Counted from the stretch's first letter, positions 1 to 11,335 are shown. The stretch is DNA of 64,000 nt from Candidula unifasciata (GCA_905116865.2 CAJHNH020004702.1:290001-354000), one strand, 5' to 3'. Notes: a model not told the origin generated them from the letters alone. A program made the numbers and translations.

Positions 1-194
1 AGTTTTCCAGAAGATGGTTACGTTATTAGGGAGATTTTCTATCCTGCCCTAAAATATTCTTGTCTCTGCTCTATTTCAACACGGTATACAGTAGAAAGTC
101 GGTGTCCTATGAGTTGGGAACGTGATTTGTAATTGGGGGGGGGGGGGGGGGTTTTCTATACCAGGGTTTGGTCCTTTCTGTTTTTTAATACGCG

Positions 195-1275
195 ATGCCG
201 ATCTTGACTCCCAGCCACAAGCAGATGGAAAGGATACAGAACAAGGCTATGCGCATTATACTTGGGTGTACAAGAAGAGATACAGCATGCAGTGCTATGC
301 GCTACCTTCTCGAATTTCCAACCATAGAAGACAGAATACAAATTTCCCTAGCTCGTGCCTACCTCACAGTCAAGGCGGACACACAACATTCATTACATAG
401 TCAAATCAAGACGACAAAAGGCAACAGGTTAAAAAGAGGCAAATCGTGAATGGGTCAAGCCGAGGACATTTTTTTACAGGTATGTTCGCTTGAGGACAAA
501 GAACCCAGCGAGAAGTGGGTGCAAGTGTCTTCAGAGTGCTGTACATCTTTTTCTGTTTGCATCCAACTAGACAGAAAATGCTGACATCAGAGTCCGGCTG
601 CTGTAGAAACAGTTCAAGCCTTGATTTTCGAGAACGCTCTAGAGGGTGATGCTGCCATTTACACAGATGGTTTTGTAATCCGCAACGCTTTCACGGCTCA
701 GTTTGGAGGGAGAGTTGTAAAGGAAGATTCTGAAGCTTTTGCGGTAACCACAAGTAGTCTGACTATGTAGGTCATGGCTGTGATTAAAGCAGTAACATGG
801 CTAGAGACACAGAATTTTACTGGGGAATGCTTTCTCAGTGACTCTATGAGTATGCTCATGAAGATAGAGAAGGCTGGCTCCTAAGGCAGTGGTTGGTGGC
901 TCTACAGAATTCACGGCTGACAAGGATTTGTTTCATTTTTGTTATAGGATATATGGGGGTACAAGGAAATGAGCAAGCTGATACGCTTGCAGGTGAAAGC
1001 CCGACAAGCCATGGACCAGGCTGATTTACTAAATGCTCTAAGAGAGTTAAGACGTTTGCCTGAACCAAATGAGAAATGTGAATCTGCAACCATGGTCAGA
1101 CTGCATGAACAACATGTTAAACGGGGTGTCACCAAACAAGAACACTACGCGGGTAGTCAAAGAAGAATAATAAGCCAACATAGAACTCTTATCGTTAGCC
1201 GCTACACTCTGCGGGATTTACTGAGGAGGGGATCCGAGCACTTATGGACTGAGTGGTTCGAAGTGCAATGAGGAT
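195..1275 (+). pseudogene. LINE 3' fragment: RT thumb and RNase H (RH-LINE family)
   Basis: The early part reads KQMERIQNKAMRIILGCTR, the conserved thumb region before RNase H in I/Jockey-group LINEs. Further on come an RNase H start (IYTDG), a central acidic motif (LSDS) and a VQGNEQADTLAGESP-like end. The pieces are in different frames with several stops. It ends in a short CTAA repeat, as expected for a LINE tail. The same family recurs near 14.4, 15.5, 17, 43.6, 49.7, 52.3, 56.6, 57-59 and 62.3 kb. Confidence 0.75.
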
Positions 1276-1299
1276 AATCGGTCGACTAACTAACTAACT

Positions 1300-1455
1300 A
1301 ATGCGGGGGTGCCAGGTTCAATCCCAGCTGCGGACGGTTTTCGACAGTGGTAAAGAGAGCTGAAAGTTCAGCTGTAATGACAAACTATTAAAGTAAAATT
1401 TGCCCAAAAATGCTGTAGTTGGTTCTGCAATGTTCTACAACGGATAAGCAACTAA
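1300..1455 (+). repeat. SINE-C copy
   Basis: The head contains GGTTCAATCCC, a good Pol III box B. The body reads TTTTCGACAGTGGTA and then TTGGTTCTGCAATGTTCTAC. The same order recurs near 17.2, 18.5, 21.6 and 51.2 kb. Confidence 0.6.
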
Positions 1456-1728
1456 CTACACAGCAGAACTGGGGAAATTAGACGTTGAGCGTCAATATTT
1501 TTCGACATGTCATGAGAAATTTCATATGTCTAGGACACAATTGAAGGATAGGGGATTGTAAAGTTTCCAAGAAGATTTGTGTTCCGTCTTTAAACAGGTC
1601 CGTCACTCTGTGCTTTTCCATCACGATATATGGTAGTATTTGAAATATTTTTCGACATGAGGAGGTTCACACATACTTGCATCATGTGAATTGCAGATGG
1701 ACAGGACTAACTGATGTTCAACCCACTA

Positions 1729-1895
1729 GGATAGCACATCCAGCGATTAAAACCCGGTGACACAAAGTGCCACCATATCCGATAAGAATCATCTGGGTAC
1801 AAGTCCCAGAAACCGATCAACCGTTAGCTTATTTAAGGATTCCCGACGACAGCCGGGTGAAGATTTGAACTAACAAAAAAATGCATCCAATACTG
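1729..1895 (-). repeat. Dispersed repeat B copy
   Basis: It shares GATTAAAACCCGGTGACAC, AAGTGCCACCAT and TCCCAGAAACCG with copies at 19.3, 25.4-26.8 and 32.5 kb. Strand is assigned from the (TACC)n tail seen in the 19.3 and 32.5 kb copies. Confidence 0.6.
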
Positions 1896-2215
1896 GAACG
1901 AAAAGTTTTAAGATGATAGGAGATGTCTACGTCGACCTCTTCCACGATAAAGATGTGTGCACGTGGGACATGAATGATACAGGTTCTGAGGTGAAATCGA
2001 TGGAACAGGGTGTCATGGACCATTGACAGGGGGAGGGGAGAGGGGGGGGGGGCGACCAGGAAAGGAAATAGGGATACGTAAAACAAAAAGTGATCGCAGA
2101 TAGGCTAGAAGTTGAGCGTCTGAGAAGAAGCGAGTTAAGTACATGCAATGGTAACAATGCTTCTGACGTCTCATGCTCTAAATGAGGACAACTTGTTCTA
2201 ATACAGACGGATCTG
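1895..2215 (+). pseudogene. RTE-like LINE 3' remnant
   Basis: It contains a KDVCTWDMNDTGSEV-like peptide, nearly the same as KDVCLRNMNDTGVEV at about 5 kb. Further on it shares GAGCGTCT-AGAAG and TACATATGATGACAGC-like DNA with that copy. A G-rich run interrupts it near 2036-2052. Confidence 0.55.
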
Positions 2216-2325
2216 ACTAATCACACTCGCCAGATCTATGGGCTCTGATGGAGCTAACATATTAGGAGAAAGAGCTTGGCTGGAGATCATTGTAACATCT
2301 GGCAAGAAACGGGCGGTTGCTGACA

Positions 2326-2356
2326 ATGGTGGTGGTGATGATGATGATGATGATTG
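2326..2356 (+). repeat. (GAT)n/(GGT)n microsatellite
   Basis: A short run of GGTGGT and GATGAT repeats. Confidence 0.8.
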
Positions 2357-2974
2357 TTGTGGCGGTGATGATACTGCAGGTACAGTCTATTACACACAGA
2401 AAAGAGTCAGTATTGTTCAACTGTATTAGAAGAAAACTGATATATGGTATGACTCTTGAAAGGATTATTGAAAAGAAAGATAAGAAGAAGACAGGGAGAG
2501 AATATTCTTGACAGCGTCAAACGTCGAAAACTGTCAAGCACCGCAAAAGGACATTGAGCAGACCAGTAGTTTTTAACCTATTCCATGTGTCAAGTCATAA
2601 ACGCTCCCCCCCCCCCCCCTTTCCCCCCTTTTTGTTTTTTCTTTTTTTTTCTCCCACTACCCAACATAAAAGTGTGACTAAAAAAGGAAAGAAGAAACAA
2701 CAAGCAAGCGTTAATAACAAGAACTTGGAGGAAAAACACTCACAAAAAGATATAGGATGCCTAAAAAAAAACCCAACGATTTAGTATCTAAATATCAAAC
2801 TGATGGTTGACGCCGTTTTGTCTCGTGATGATATCTGCTATTTTTAGACGATGATGGACAAGGCACAACGGACATCACTCTCATCGTCAAGCTGGCAGCC
2901 CGGCTGTGCTTTTATTTTTTAAACTTTGCATCGGGCTCCAGTCGGAATGCGGAGGAAATGGTACAAGAACATGT
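2357..2974. other. No gene recognised
   Basis: A C run and T-rich stretch lie at about 2606-2652, followed by A-rich sequence. I see no supported exon or named repeat. Confidence 0.5.
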
Positions 2975-3130
2975 GTAGCTAATTTGGCCACATAATGGTA
3001 CTGTCTTGCTACCTGGCATGGAGGTGTGTCAGCACTCGATACATGCTGCAAGAGATCGCAGATTATGGAGAGGCATGATCGCCCACGCCAGTCAAGTCAC
3101 CTGATGATGATGATGATGATGATGGTACAT
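2975..3130 (+). pseudogene. RTE-like LINE 3' end with (ATG)n tail
   Basis: It encodes ARDRRLWRGMIAHASQVT and a stop, then a (GAT)n run. The ending closely resembles the one at 9.6 kb (EDRKLYRAMIGHASPQCT). Confidence 0.6.
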
Positions 3131-3334
3131 TGCAAGATACTGCATCCAAATAAAAATCGAAGCCTATATATGGGAAATCGTCTTTCGCCCTCGAGTTACA
3201 CTTCACCTCAGCAGTGACTTCTTGAAAAGACTCGTCGTAATGCAATGTCAATAATGAAAGGATTTTTTTTTAATTTGCAAAACTAGTATTCAAATAACGG
3301 TTAAAAAAGAGACCGGACACCTCTACCATCCCCA

Positions 3335-3660
3335 TCATCTAGCATGTCCTTTGCAAAAGGTCGCTCTACTCGTGGTCTGCCTGAAAGAAACTGTCTCTCG
3401 CCAGCTCTCCCTCCTCGAGTACTTTTATTTTCAAGGAGTCACTTAAATTTTGTGCCCACCTTTGTGTTAGTCGACCCCTGTTCCACCTTTCTGGTATCAT
3501 GCCTTCTACTGTTATATTTTTTTCCCAGTCTGTCATGGCGCTTGATTTGACCAATATTTTAGCTTCCGAGACAAAATGTTGTTTATTAACCAATCTTCCT
3601 TGATGTTCAAATATTTTAAAATCTCAGCATTTCGTATCTTCTTTGTCCATGGTATTCGGG
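3335..3660 (-). pseudogene. RTE-like LINE C-terminal fragment
   Basis: On the minus strand it shows EGMIPERWNRGRLTQRWAQN and SDSLKIKVLEEGELARDSFF, the same family as the 3.9 kb copy. It ends near a CATCATC run that corresponds to the tail. Confidence 0.7.
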
Positions 3661-3879
3661 GCAAATAGAAATCACCCAAGCAGTATTAACAAGAATGTGG
3701 AGAAAACATTTACGAAAATCAAAGGGTTACCTCTACCAGACAATCTAAATGTCTGAATTCTACCTGCGGGTTCAGTATTTACACACACTATATTTTTAAT
3801 ATTGAACAGCCTTAAAAGTCAATAATTAAGCACCAGCAAGGAGATCAAAATTATAATTGTAGCATGCATCTTTCCTGTG

Positions 3880-4290
3880 GCTACATACGGATGTGAGTCG
3901 TTGACTATCTCCCAGTCCTTAAGAGAATGGGGGCTTTTGAGCTGAAATGCTATAGAAAGATTCTCAGAATATCTTGGACAAAGAAGAGGAGGAATATTGA
4001 CATCTTCAAAGATCTGAACATCAAGGAAGATTGGCTGATAAACAGCATCCTGTCTCGAAAGCTGAAATATTTTCGTCATATCAAGCGCCACGACGGATTG
4101 GAAACAATTATAAGAGAAGGCATGGTACCAGGAAGGAGGGACAGAGGCCGACCAACAATAATATGGGCACAGGATATAAGTGACTCCTTGAGTATGAGAG
4201 TACATGAGGCGGGGGAACTGGCGAGAGACCGAGTTTCTTCAGGCAGTCTGAGAGCGACGTTCTGCAAAGGACCTGCTACATGATGATGAT
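3880..4290 (+). pseudogene. RTE-like LINE C-terminal fragment, long open frame
   Basis: One open frame covers FELKCYRKILRISWTKKRRN, KEDWLINSILSRKLKYF, GMVPGRRDRGRPT and HEAGELARDRV, then stop and a GATGATGAT tail. This is the region after the reverse transcriptase domain of endonuclease-RT type LINEs. Sister copies lie at 3.4, 33.8, 37.3, 37.6, 38.0, 47.3 and 48.9 kb. Confidence 0.75.
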
Positions 4291-4596
4291 AATATTTTTC
4301 AAAGTTTATTAAGACTAGGAAAATATAGGAAGTTCCTTGTTCCATGTCTCATGATGAGGATGATGAACTACATGACGATGATAACTTTATTTTATAAAGA
4401 GGTACTTTCCTTTATATTCTGGATAACCTGGTCTTCTCTCTTCTGCTTTTCTGTTACAGTTGTTTATATTTTATTAAACGGACTTTAATAACATTTTCAT
4501 TGAACAAAACCGTAGCTCACTGAGCATCTTGCTCACAACTGACTATAAATTCCCTATCTGTGCCCTTTTGTCTCATGTTCTCTTATTTCTGTCTCT

Positions 4597-4601
<5 letters not shown>

Positions 4602-4638
<37 letters not shown>

Positions 4639-4743
4639 CATGCACGCGCATATATACAAGTGTGTGTGAGTGAGTGTTCGCGCGAATATAAGTGTGTGTG
4701 CGTGTGTGTATGTGTGCGTGCGTGCGTGCATGGGGGGTGTGTA

Positions 4744-4795
<52 letters not shown>
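4602..4795 (+). repeat. (GT)n microsatellite, interrupted
   Basis: Long TG runs are broken by CG-rich segments and a GGGG patch. The His-Thr and Cys-Val reading frames across it are artefacts of the repeat. Confidence 0.9.
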
Positions 4796-4797
<2 letters not shown>

Positions 4798-5345
4798 GAA
4801 TACTTGACATTAAGTGGCAAAACAAGATCACACACACTGGGGCACTGGAAAGAGCTGGTATTACGACAGTTTTGTCAATTATCGGTCTCCAAAGGCTCGA
4901 ATGGTTGGGACACACCCAGACAATGATTGAGGACAGAGTCCATAAGAACATACAGAGGGGTAAATGTCGAGACTGGTCTCTAGAACGATATAAAGATGTG
5001 TGCTTACGGAATATGAATGATACAGGAGTTGAGGTGGATTTGTGGGAACAAATATCATAGACCGTGTTGCGGAAAGGAGCTATTCAGGAAGGAAATGATA
5101 ATAGAGAAAGAAATTAATGAAGAAAAGATGAGAGCTGAGCGTCTTAAAAGAAAAACACTTAATACATATGATGACAGCAACGGTCCTGAAATCTAATGCT
5201 TTAACTGTGGAAGACTTTCTTAACGCAGAAGGGTCTTGCGAATCACATTCACTATCGCCATGGACTGTGAGTCCCTGCCTCTTTATAGCACAATACAACA
5301 CTATCATCTGGAAAGATACAAAAGTGCCAGAGACATTGGGGTACC
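4796..5345 (+). pseudogene. RTE-like LINE 3' end
   Basis: It encodes ILDIKWQNKITHTGALERAG, LGHTQTMIEDRV, and CRDWSLERYKDVCLRNMND. In known relatives this is the post-RT segment ending in a zinc-finger-like tail. The final 150 bases match the 7.5-7.7 kb copy. Confidence 0.65.
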
Positions 5346-5399
5346 ACAAAATGGTTACGAGGTAACTTGTAATCCAGTATGGGTGTGTCTGATGGTTTC

Positions 5400-5960
5400 T
5401 GTTTCTTCTTCTTCCTCTTTAGCGATCTCTGGTCATGCGCATAAATCAGTGTGGACCATAAAGTGGGATGTCATCTCCAGGTCTCTTAGGTTTCACCAAA
5501 GCTTAGTTGCTAGGTGTACTGGGTGTTGCCACATGTTGCTCGGCAGCTCCGCTAAGAGAGGACAGTCTTGCAAGACATGGTCTGGAGCCTGTTCAGCAGG
5601 AATACACTGGCAGATAACTATTTGGCTCATACCGAATTTAAATGAGTGTTTGTTGAGTCTGCAATGTCCAGCGGTCTGATAGTTTGATCTCCATCTCTAT
5701 GTGTTTTCTCCTCCGTATAACAACATGTGTCGGGCACCACACGACTCCACATATCCTGATCTCCAACAGACTGTATCAATCCCTGGCCTGTCAATTATCA
5801 ACGCCACAAGAATCTCTGGTACATATCTTCCATTATCTCCCCCTAAATCTTGGCACTTGCCTCATGTTTCATGTTTGTTCTTCAGGAGTGCTGCCACATA
5901 CTCGCACATTCAGCCACACCAGACGTTTCTTGGGGGGCGGTGCTCAAAGGACGTAAACCT
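5400..5960 (-). pseudogene. LINE 3' end with post-RNase H cysteine motif
   Basis: The minus strand reads RTAGHCRLNKHSFKFGMSQI, then CQCIPAEQAPDHVLQDCP and LATKLW. This matches the RTGH...C.C...EHVLQ.CP end found in Jockey-type LINEs. The part above 5700 is less clear. Confidence 0.6.
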
Positions 5961-6094
5961 TGTTTAAGCGCTCAGAAATAATATTCACAAATTGTGTTAT
6001 GATGTTTATTATCTCCCAAATGACAAAAGACAAAGTAATTGTTTTGAAACAATATGCACTGCATAAAGAAATAAACAATAACGCGCGTATACAT

Positions 6095-6170
6095 GGTTAG
6101 AGGCGGCGTGAATCTGACCACATCACCTATCAAGTGCCGATTGGTATATACAATATAGGTCCGTCACTAC
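6095..6170 (+). repeat. SINE-A fragment (body only)
   Basis: It contains GGCGGCGTGA, CCACATCACC and AAGTGCCGATTGGT followed by an ATATAGG motif, as in the other SINE-A copies. Confidence 0.65.
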
Positions 6171-6376
6171 ACCCCCCGATTTGCCAGAAGGCATGGTAAA
6201 GTTTCCTTCACTCTTATTTTAATTTACGTGCTTACAGAAAGGGTTTTTAATCCTCTTGCACATTTTCTAAGTGGAAGGAGGGAGGCATTGAACTCCCCAC
6301 CCCATTCCACTCCACCTCAACCCAGAAAATTATAGAGTGGAGCTTCTGGTGCCTTCGTTATTCTCCTCATAAAAAT

Positions 6377-6398
6377 CCCCCCCCCCCCCCCCCCCCCG

Positions 6399-6444
<46 letters not shown>

Positions 6445-6448
6445 AAAA
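6377..6448. repeat. Poly-C tract followed by poly-A
   Basis: 58 bases of C with a single G at about 6398, then about 14 A. It is the longest C run in the window and may be an assembly or sequencing weak point. Confidence 0.9.
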
Positions 6449-6634
6449 CATCGATTAAATCTTCCTTATGTTTCTCATAAGATATCTGCGTCTCTTATCC
6501 CTTTTCAAAATTTTACATTGCAAATCTTGCCTGCCAAATGACCTCCAGGAGCCAGCCATAACAGAAATCATGGGCTCAGGAGGGGGTCTCTCTCAGTCTT
6601 TATAGAAGTTTCAACAGTACCAAGAACTCAATTG

Positions 6635-6750
6635 GCTTCTTCTACTTCTTCCTTTTCCTTCTTCTTTTTCTTCTACTTCTTCTTCTTCTTCTTTTTCCTC
6701 CTCTTCTTTTTCTTCTGCTTCTTCTTCTTTTTATTCTTCTTCTTCTGTCT
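6635..6750 (+). repeat. (CTT)n-rich microsatellite
   Basis: Imperfect TTC/TTCTTT repeats. No coding signal. Confidence 0.8.
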
Positions 6751-7499
6751 GCCTTCTATCCCTAGATTTAGCATCGGTCTGTAACCATGGTGCCAAATCG
6801 TTCTATCTTTTGCTGTTGCACTCAGCTCAGTCCATGTCCTTCTCATCTTTCTAACATTACTTTCCCTTTACCATTTTTTTTTTTTTTTTTTTTTTTTGCG
6901 GCAGTGGGGCGGGGGATGGGGGTGTCTGCCTTGATTTATATGCCACTGTGGGTTCCAGTGCAAATACATACCAATTATTTTGCACTCAGGATTTCCACAC
7001 GTGTGTCCTTTTCAAACCTTGCCTCTTGGTCTACTTGATCTTGTTTAATTCTCTAACAAAGCTCTAGATTAGTGATCCTATCATACCATTTAAATTCAGT
7101 CTTTTCTGAGCAGGCACCAGTTAGTGAATATTTGAATTGATAGTTAATAATTGTTATTATTATTATTTCTTGTTATTATGTGCTAAACTGCACATATAGA
7201 TTGTATATTGAAACAGAATGTGGTCAGATTGGTGCTAAAAATGACTCAACTACCGTACAAAAGTAGCCAGTACTACATATCTCCTGTTAACGTCGAATGC
7301 TGGGCGGAGTTTACCGAACCTGACAACCCATATTGTACCAACGGTTTCTGGTGGAGTGGCGCATTGTGAAGAATACTAGTTTTATCATAGAAAAAAGAAA
7401 TACAACCAGAAAACTGTACGTTATTTCATGCCTTGGCACAGCTTTTCTGTTCCGACAGCTTCAGCTGCGTGTTTTATTACAGACCTTATAGTGTTACAT

Positions 7500-7700
7500 T
7501 TCCTTCGGAGTGAACAATGCAGTCAGGGGTTATGATGCAGGGGCAATATATGCTCTCTTCATTAGTGCCCAGGCTTTCTGCTAAGGAGCAGAGAAACTTC
7601 ATCACTGTCCATGGGCTGCAAGTCCCATGCCTACTCATACCACAGAATATCACTACCGTCTGGAAAGACAAAAAGGTGATAAAGACAATGAAACAGAATG
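7500..7700 (+). pseudogene. RTE-like LINE 3' end fragment
   Basis: It matches 5200-5330 in order: GCAGAG...CTTC, CCATGGGCTGCAAGTCCC, CACAGAATATCACTA, then CTGGAAAGACAAAAAGGTG. This segment normally encodes the terminal zinc-finger region. Confidence 0.5.
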
Positions 7701-8489
7701 AAATATGTAAGAAAATACACAAACAGATAAACGTCCGTACATTGTTGGGGGAGGGAGGTGGGTGGGGCGCTTTGTTGACTTGGTAATTTCCAGGGAGCAG
7801 GGGGTTTAGAGACTGTCACTCTAAAATATATTCGGTGCTCAGCCCCTACCCCCACCGCCTCATCTAGTTGGGTGGGAGCCCCTGAAAGGGTCCAAGCTCC
7901 CAGATTCCAGCTCCCCCCCCCCCCATACCCTCAGTATACAGCGATCAAAAACATTATTTTGAAAGCTTTACACCCAATCTCCGTTTTTAGCTCAACGCAT
8001 TTGGCGGGAACAAATCCGTTAGATCTGGGTGGTTTAATTCAACAGACGCAGTTTCTTGGGAAATATTATCCTCTCTGAAAAAATAACCTCAACGTCTGAT
8101 AGATCAGTGGCGCGGGGTACGGACATGGCGGGCCAACGTGTCGACTACGGTCTACTGTTAACCGACAAGCCGCCAAAGGTAGCCCATAATGGTCTGTACC
8201 TTGAATGTTTCCCTTTTTAGGTCCTATTGGTGAAGATGTTAGTGAAGGCGTTTAACAATGACATGATTATTGAGTAATAGATTTCGATTTCTGCGCTGAC
8301 GATTGTTTTAAAAACAGGTTCTCTTGATTCTCAGGCAGTAGTGCGAGGATTTGTATCGTGAAAGAGGTTGGGACATCACCACGTAATATTCAAAGAAACA
8401 GTAAGGTATGATTCTGTAGCAAGCCTTCATTGCGGACTTTCAAAATGCAAAGTAAATGGAACATTCCTAAAGCAAGTAGATACGTTTTA
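7701..8489. other. No gene recognised
   Basis: A G-rich patch lies near 7745-7770 and a C-run near 7913-7925. Nothing else could be supported. Confidence 0.5.
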
Positions 8490-8724
8490 GTATTGGGGTG
8501 TCCGGTTCTCTAGCGCAGTTGACTAAACTGGACTGCGCGGTGACCGGGTGACGAACTCCTTGTGGTCCTGGTACACGCCCAGGGGTAGGCAGAAAAGCCA
8601 CATTTCTCCCAGATCTACGGTATCTATCATGGAATCAAGGCCGACGGTTTGCGATATTCATAGTACATAGCCAAAGGGTTAATAACTCATGGTTTCTAAA
8701 TACTTAAAAAAAAAAAAAAAAAAA
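8490..8724 (+). repeat. SINE-D copy with poly-A tail
   Basis: The tRNA-like head contains TAGCGCAGTTG (near-perfect box A) and CCTTGTGGTCC. The body has GGCAGAAAAGCCACAT and CTCCCAGAT, and it ends AACTCATG plus about 20 A. It matches the minus-strand copy at 55.6-55.8 kb along its whole length. Confidence 0.7.
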
Positions 8725-8964
8725 AGTACTGTTATTCCAATAACATCAGATGAAAAATATAATAAAAAGGTTGAACGAGAACAGCTCAAGCAAAGGCAGC
8801 ATTTGACCAGTTGATACAAATATTTGCAATATTTTGTTGTTTTTGTTTTTTGGGGTCAGTTGAGACATGAAAGAATTTTTTAAAGCTGTAAATGTCCTAC
8901 CTGACATACGATGGTGATTCCTCCTTAACAGTTGCTCTATTATAGACGAATGATGAGAATACCC

Positions 8965-9270
8965 TTGACAGATTTTGTGTAAAAGCTATGAAGATGTCTT
9001 GAAAAAAACTGAATCACGAAAAGAGCTGATTGGCTACATCAAAACGAGACAATTTACATTCCTTGGTCATGTCATTAAAAGGAGAAAACTGGAGTATATC
9101 AAGTTAGTGGGAACGTCAAAGGGGAAGAGAGACAAAGGTAGACGGAGAGAGAAGATGCTCGATGGTTTGACATTATTTCATGAAAGATTATCTGTGTCAG
9201 AACTAATATAAAGTACACGGGACAGAACGTTGTGGACAGACATGCCTACCTACACCACCCGGCATGGATT
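8965..9270 (+). pseudogene. RTE-like LINE C-terminal fragment
   Basis: It encodes GYIKTRQFTFLGHVIKRRKL and KRDKGRRREKMLDGL. In endonuclease-RT LINEs the FLGHV...R...GR.R..LD order marks the segment just before the stop. Confidence 0.65.
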
Positions 9271-9304
9271 ATAAGAAGAAGCCTATTTGTATAGTTCACA
9301 CACA

Positions 9305-9630
9305 TAAGAAAGAGTCATAATTCTTCGGTCATGTTTTGAGAAGTAGAAAACTGGAACATGTTGTGACCACTAGAAAGATTTGTGAAAAGAGAAGATGCTT
9401 GACAGCCTTTTGTCGTAGCATGGAGACGAGACGTGCCGTGGAGACGTGGCATGGAGACATGGTATGGAGACGTGGTATGGAGACGAGACGTGCCGTGGAG
9501 ACGTGGCATGGAGACGTGGTATGGAGACGTGGCAGCACATGAACGGATGCATGCTGTTGAAGATCGCAAATTGTATAGAGCCATGATTGGCCACGCCAGT
9601 CCACAATGCACTTGATGATAATGATGATGG
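9305..9630 (+). pseudogene. RTE-like LINE 3' end carrying an internal minisatellite
   Basis: FFGHVLRSRKLEHVVTTRKI is followed by a minisatellite, then AHERMHAVEDRKLYRAMIGH, stop and a GATGATAATGATGATG tail. The repeat array sits where the Gly/Arg-rich linker should be. Confidence 0.65.
9418..9536 (+). repeat. 57-bp minisatellite built from 13-mers
   Basis: Three 13-mers like TGGAGACGTGGCA plus an 18-mer (TGGAGACGAGACGTGCCG) make a 57-bp unit, present twice at 9421 and 9478. Confidence 0.85.
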
Positions 9631-9689
9631 TCTGTATAGTCTCTGAAAAATTAATATAAGATCACCCTAAGAAGTAAACATCTCAATTT

Positions 9690-9770
9690 TGTCGTCAAGA
9701 CAATTTCCAGAAACCCCGTTCAACCACTAGTTCTTAACCACCTTTGCTTATTTATTTAGCAAACAGCGCC
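9690..9770 (-). repeat. Repeat B fragment (weak)
   Basis: TTTCCAGAAACCCCGTTCA resembles the core of repeat B. The rest is lost. Confidence 0.35.
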
Positions 9771-10012
9771 ACATTTGAGGCATCACAATATCATTATGCG
9801 CCCAAAACTCAGCATTAAGTGTGTGTTTTGTCTCCCTTACTTCCAATGACATTTCTTGGTTACGGTTTTAGACTACGTCGTTCAGGAAGCTCATTATTAT
9901 ATGATCTCTCTGAATCAACATTTAAACTTGCGACTACAGAGATAGTTTGCAAGCGCTTTAGGTTCTACACCATTCTTGGTCCTAGTTTTCACAGAGGCGA
10001 GCGAACAAGTTG

Positions 10013-10162
10013 ATGACCACGGAACGGAAAAGATGTTGAGACGGACGGAAAGGTTGATGAGAACGGACGCATAAGCTGATGAGATGGATGCACAAGTTGA
10101 GGAGAAGGGCGGACAAGTTGATGAATCGGACAGTCAAGTTGACGAGATAGACAAGTTGGCTA
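10013..10162 (+). repeat. 21-bp minisatellite, left part
   Basis: About seven degenerate units of the GATGAGACGGACAGACAAGTT type, the same as the larger block after 10500. Confidence 0.8.
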
Positions 10163-10500
10163 GACCACGACCGGCTCCAGCTGACAGGCCGTGCTACTGA
10201 CGTCACCGGGTAGGGCAAACGATGCATTAACACAGCGGTTCTCAAACAAGAAATAAGCTATTTTCGACAGTGGTGAGGGAAGACAACTTACATTTTAACT
10301 TTTAAGTATCTACATGCCTTCTTTAATAATTTCACAATTTTAGCCGACTTTTCTTGATTATTATCGCGGCACCCCTGTCATATGCTCACAGCACCCCAGA
10401 GTGCCTCGGCACCCAGTTTGACAACAGCTGCGATAACGCATTTTTAGCCCTACCCGGTATCTCAGCAGCACGGCCCGTCAGCTGGAGCCGTCATGGCGGG
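10163..10500. mobile_element. MITE with about 85-bp terminal inverted repeats
   Basis: The left arm (GGCTCCAGCTGACAGGCCGT, GTCACCGGGTAGGGC, CAGCGGTTCTCAAAC) is repeated inverted at the right end from about 10417 to 10500. I judge the arms above 75 percent identical by eye. The inner CAGCGGTTCTCAAAC...GTTTGACAACAGCTG resembles hAT ends. The element splits the minisatellite. Confidence 0.65.
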
Positions 10501-11035
10501 ACGGACAGACAAGTAGGTGGGACGGATAGTCAAGTGGATGAGACGGACAGATAAGTAGATGAGAAATACACACAAGCTGAAGAGATGGACACACACGCTG
10601 ATGAGACAGACATACACATTGATGAGACGGACATACAAATTGATGAGACGGATATACAAATTGATGAGACGGACATACAAATTGATGAGACGCCCAGACA
10701 CATTGATAAAACAGACATACAAGTGATGTGATGAACAGACACGTTAATCTTACAGGTATACAAGTTGATGAGACGCCCAAACACGTTGATGAGACGAACA
10801 TACAAGTTGATGTGACGCACAAACAAGTTGATGAGACGGAGACAGACAAGTTGATGAGGCGCACATACACTTTGAGGAGCAGGACGTACAAGGTCATGAG
10901 ACGCACAGACAAGGTCATGAACCGGACAGACAAGATTATGAGACGGGCAGACAAGTTGATGAGACGGGCAGACAATGTGCTAAGACAGACAGAAAAGTTG
11001 ACGAGACGGAAACGCGGAGAAGTAACAGGCAGAGG
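10501..11035 (+). repeat. 21-bp minisatellite, right part
   Basis: About 25 degenerate copies of GATGAGACGGACATACAAATT. Because 21 is a multiple of three, both strands stay open for long stretches; the resulting frames are not considered real. Confidence 0.9.
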
Positions 11036-11109
11036 AAGATGAAAAAACTTTATAAGCTTCTCAATTCTTGCACGGATATTTAAAGTTAAAAAAAAAAATA
11101 AAGGACCCT

Positions 11110-11335
11110 TTTCCACGCCATCATGCGTATAGGGCATATAGGGCTAGACCTATATTTGTATAGACCAATCAGCACAAGATGGGAGCACAAGATGGGTGAT
11201 GTGGTCAGCATCACACCGACCGCCTTTTACTTTACCGGGACTGCACCCGGTACCACTCAAGGCTGGGTCGACCTGGGAGCCAAGGTCATTTTTGAAAAAA
11301 GTCCGGCTCGCACGGATATTGCTACAGGGTATATC
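11110..11335 (-). repeat. SINE-A copy
   Basis: In reverse it holds the GGGCTAGACCTATATTTGTA end, GTGATGTGGTCAGCATCAC, ACCGACCGCCTTTACTT and GGCTGGGTCGACCTGGGAGC, all shared with other SINE-A copies. Confidence 0.75.

Noticed and set aside
4602..4835. Long His-Thr and Cys-Val open frames
   Set aside because: They are direct translations of the (GT)n repeat, with no splice or start support.
10462..11137. 219-residue minus-strand open frame
   Set aside because: It is a product of the 21-bp minisatellite; equally long frames exist in other phases.
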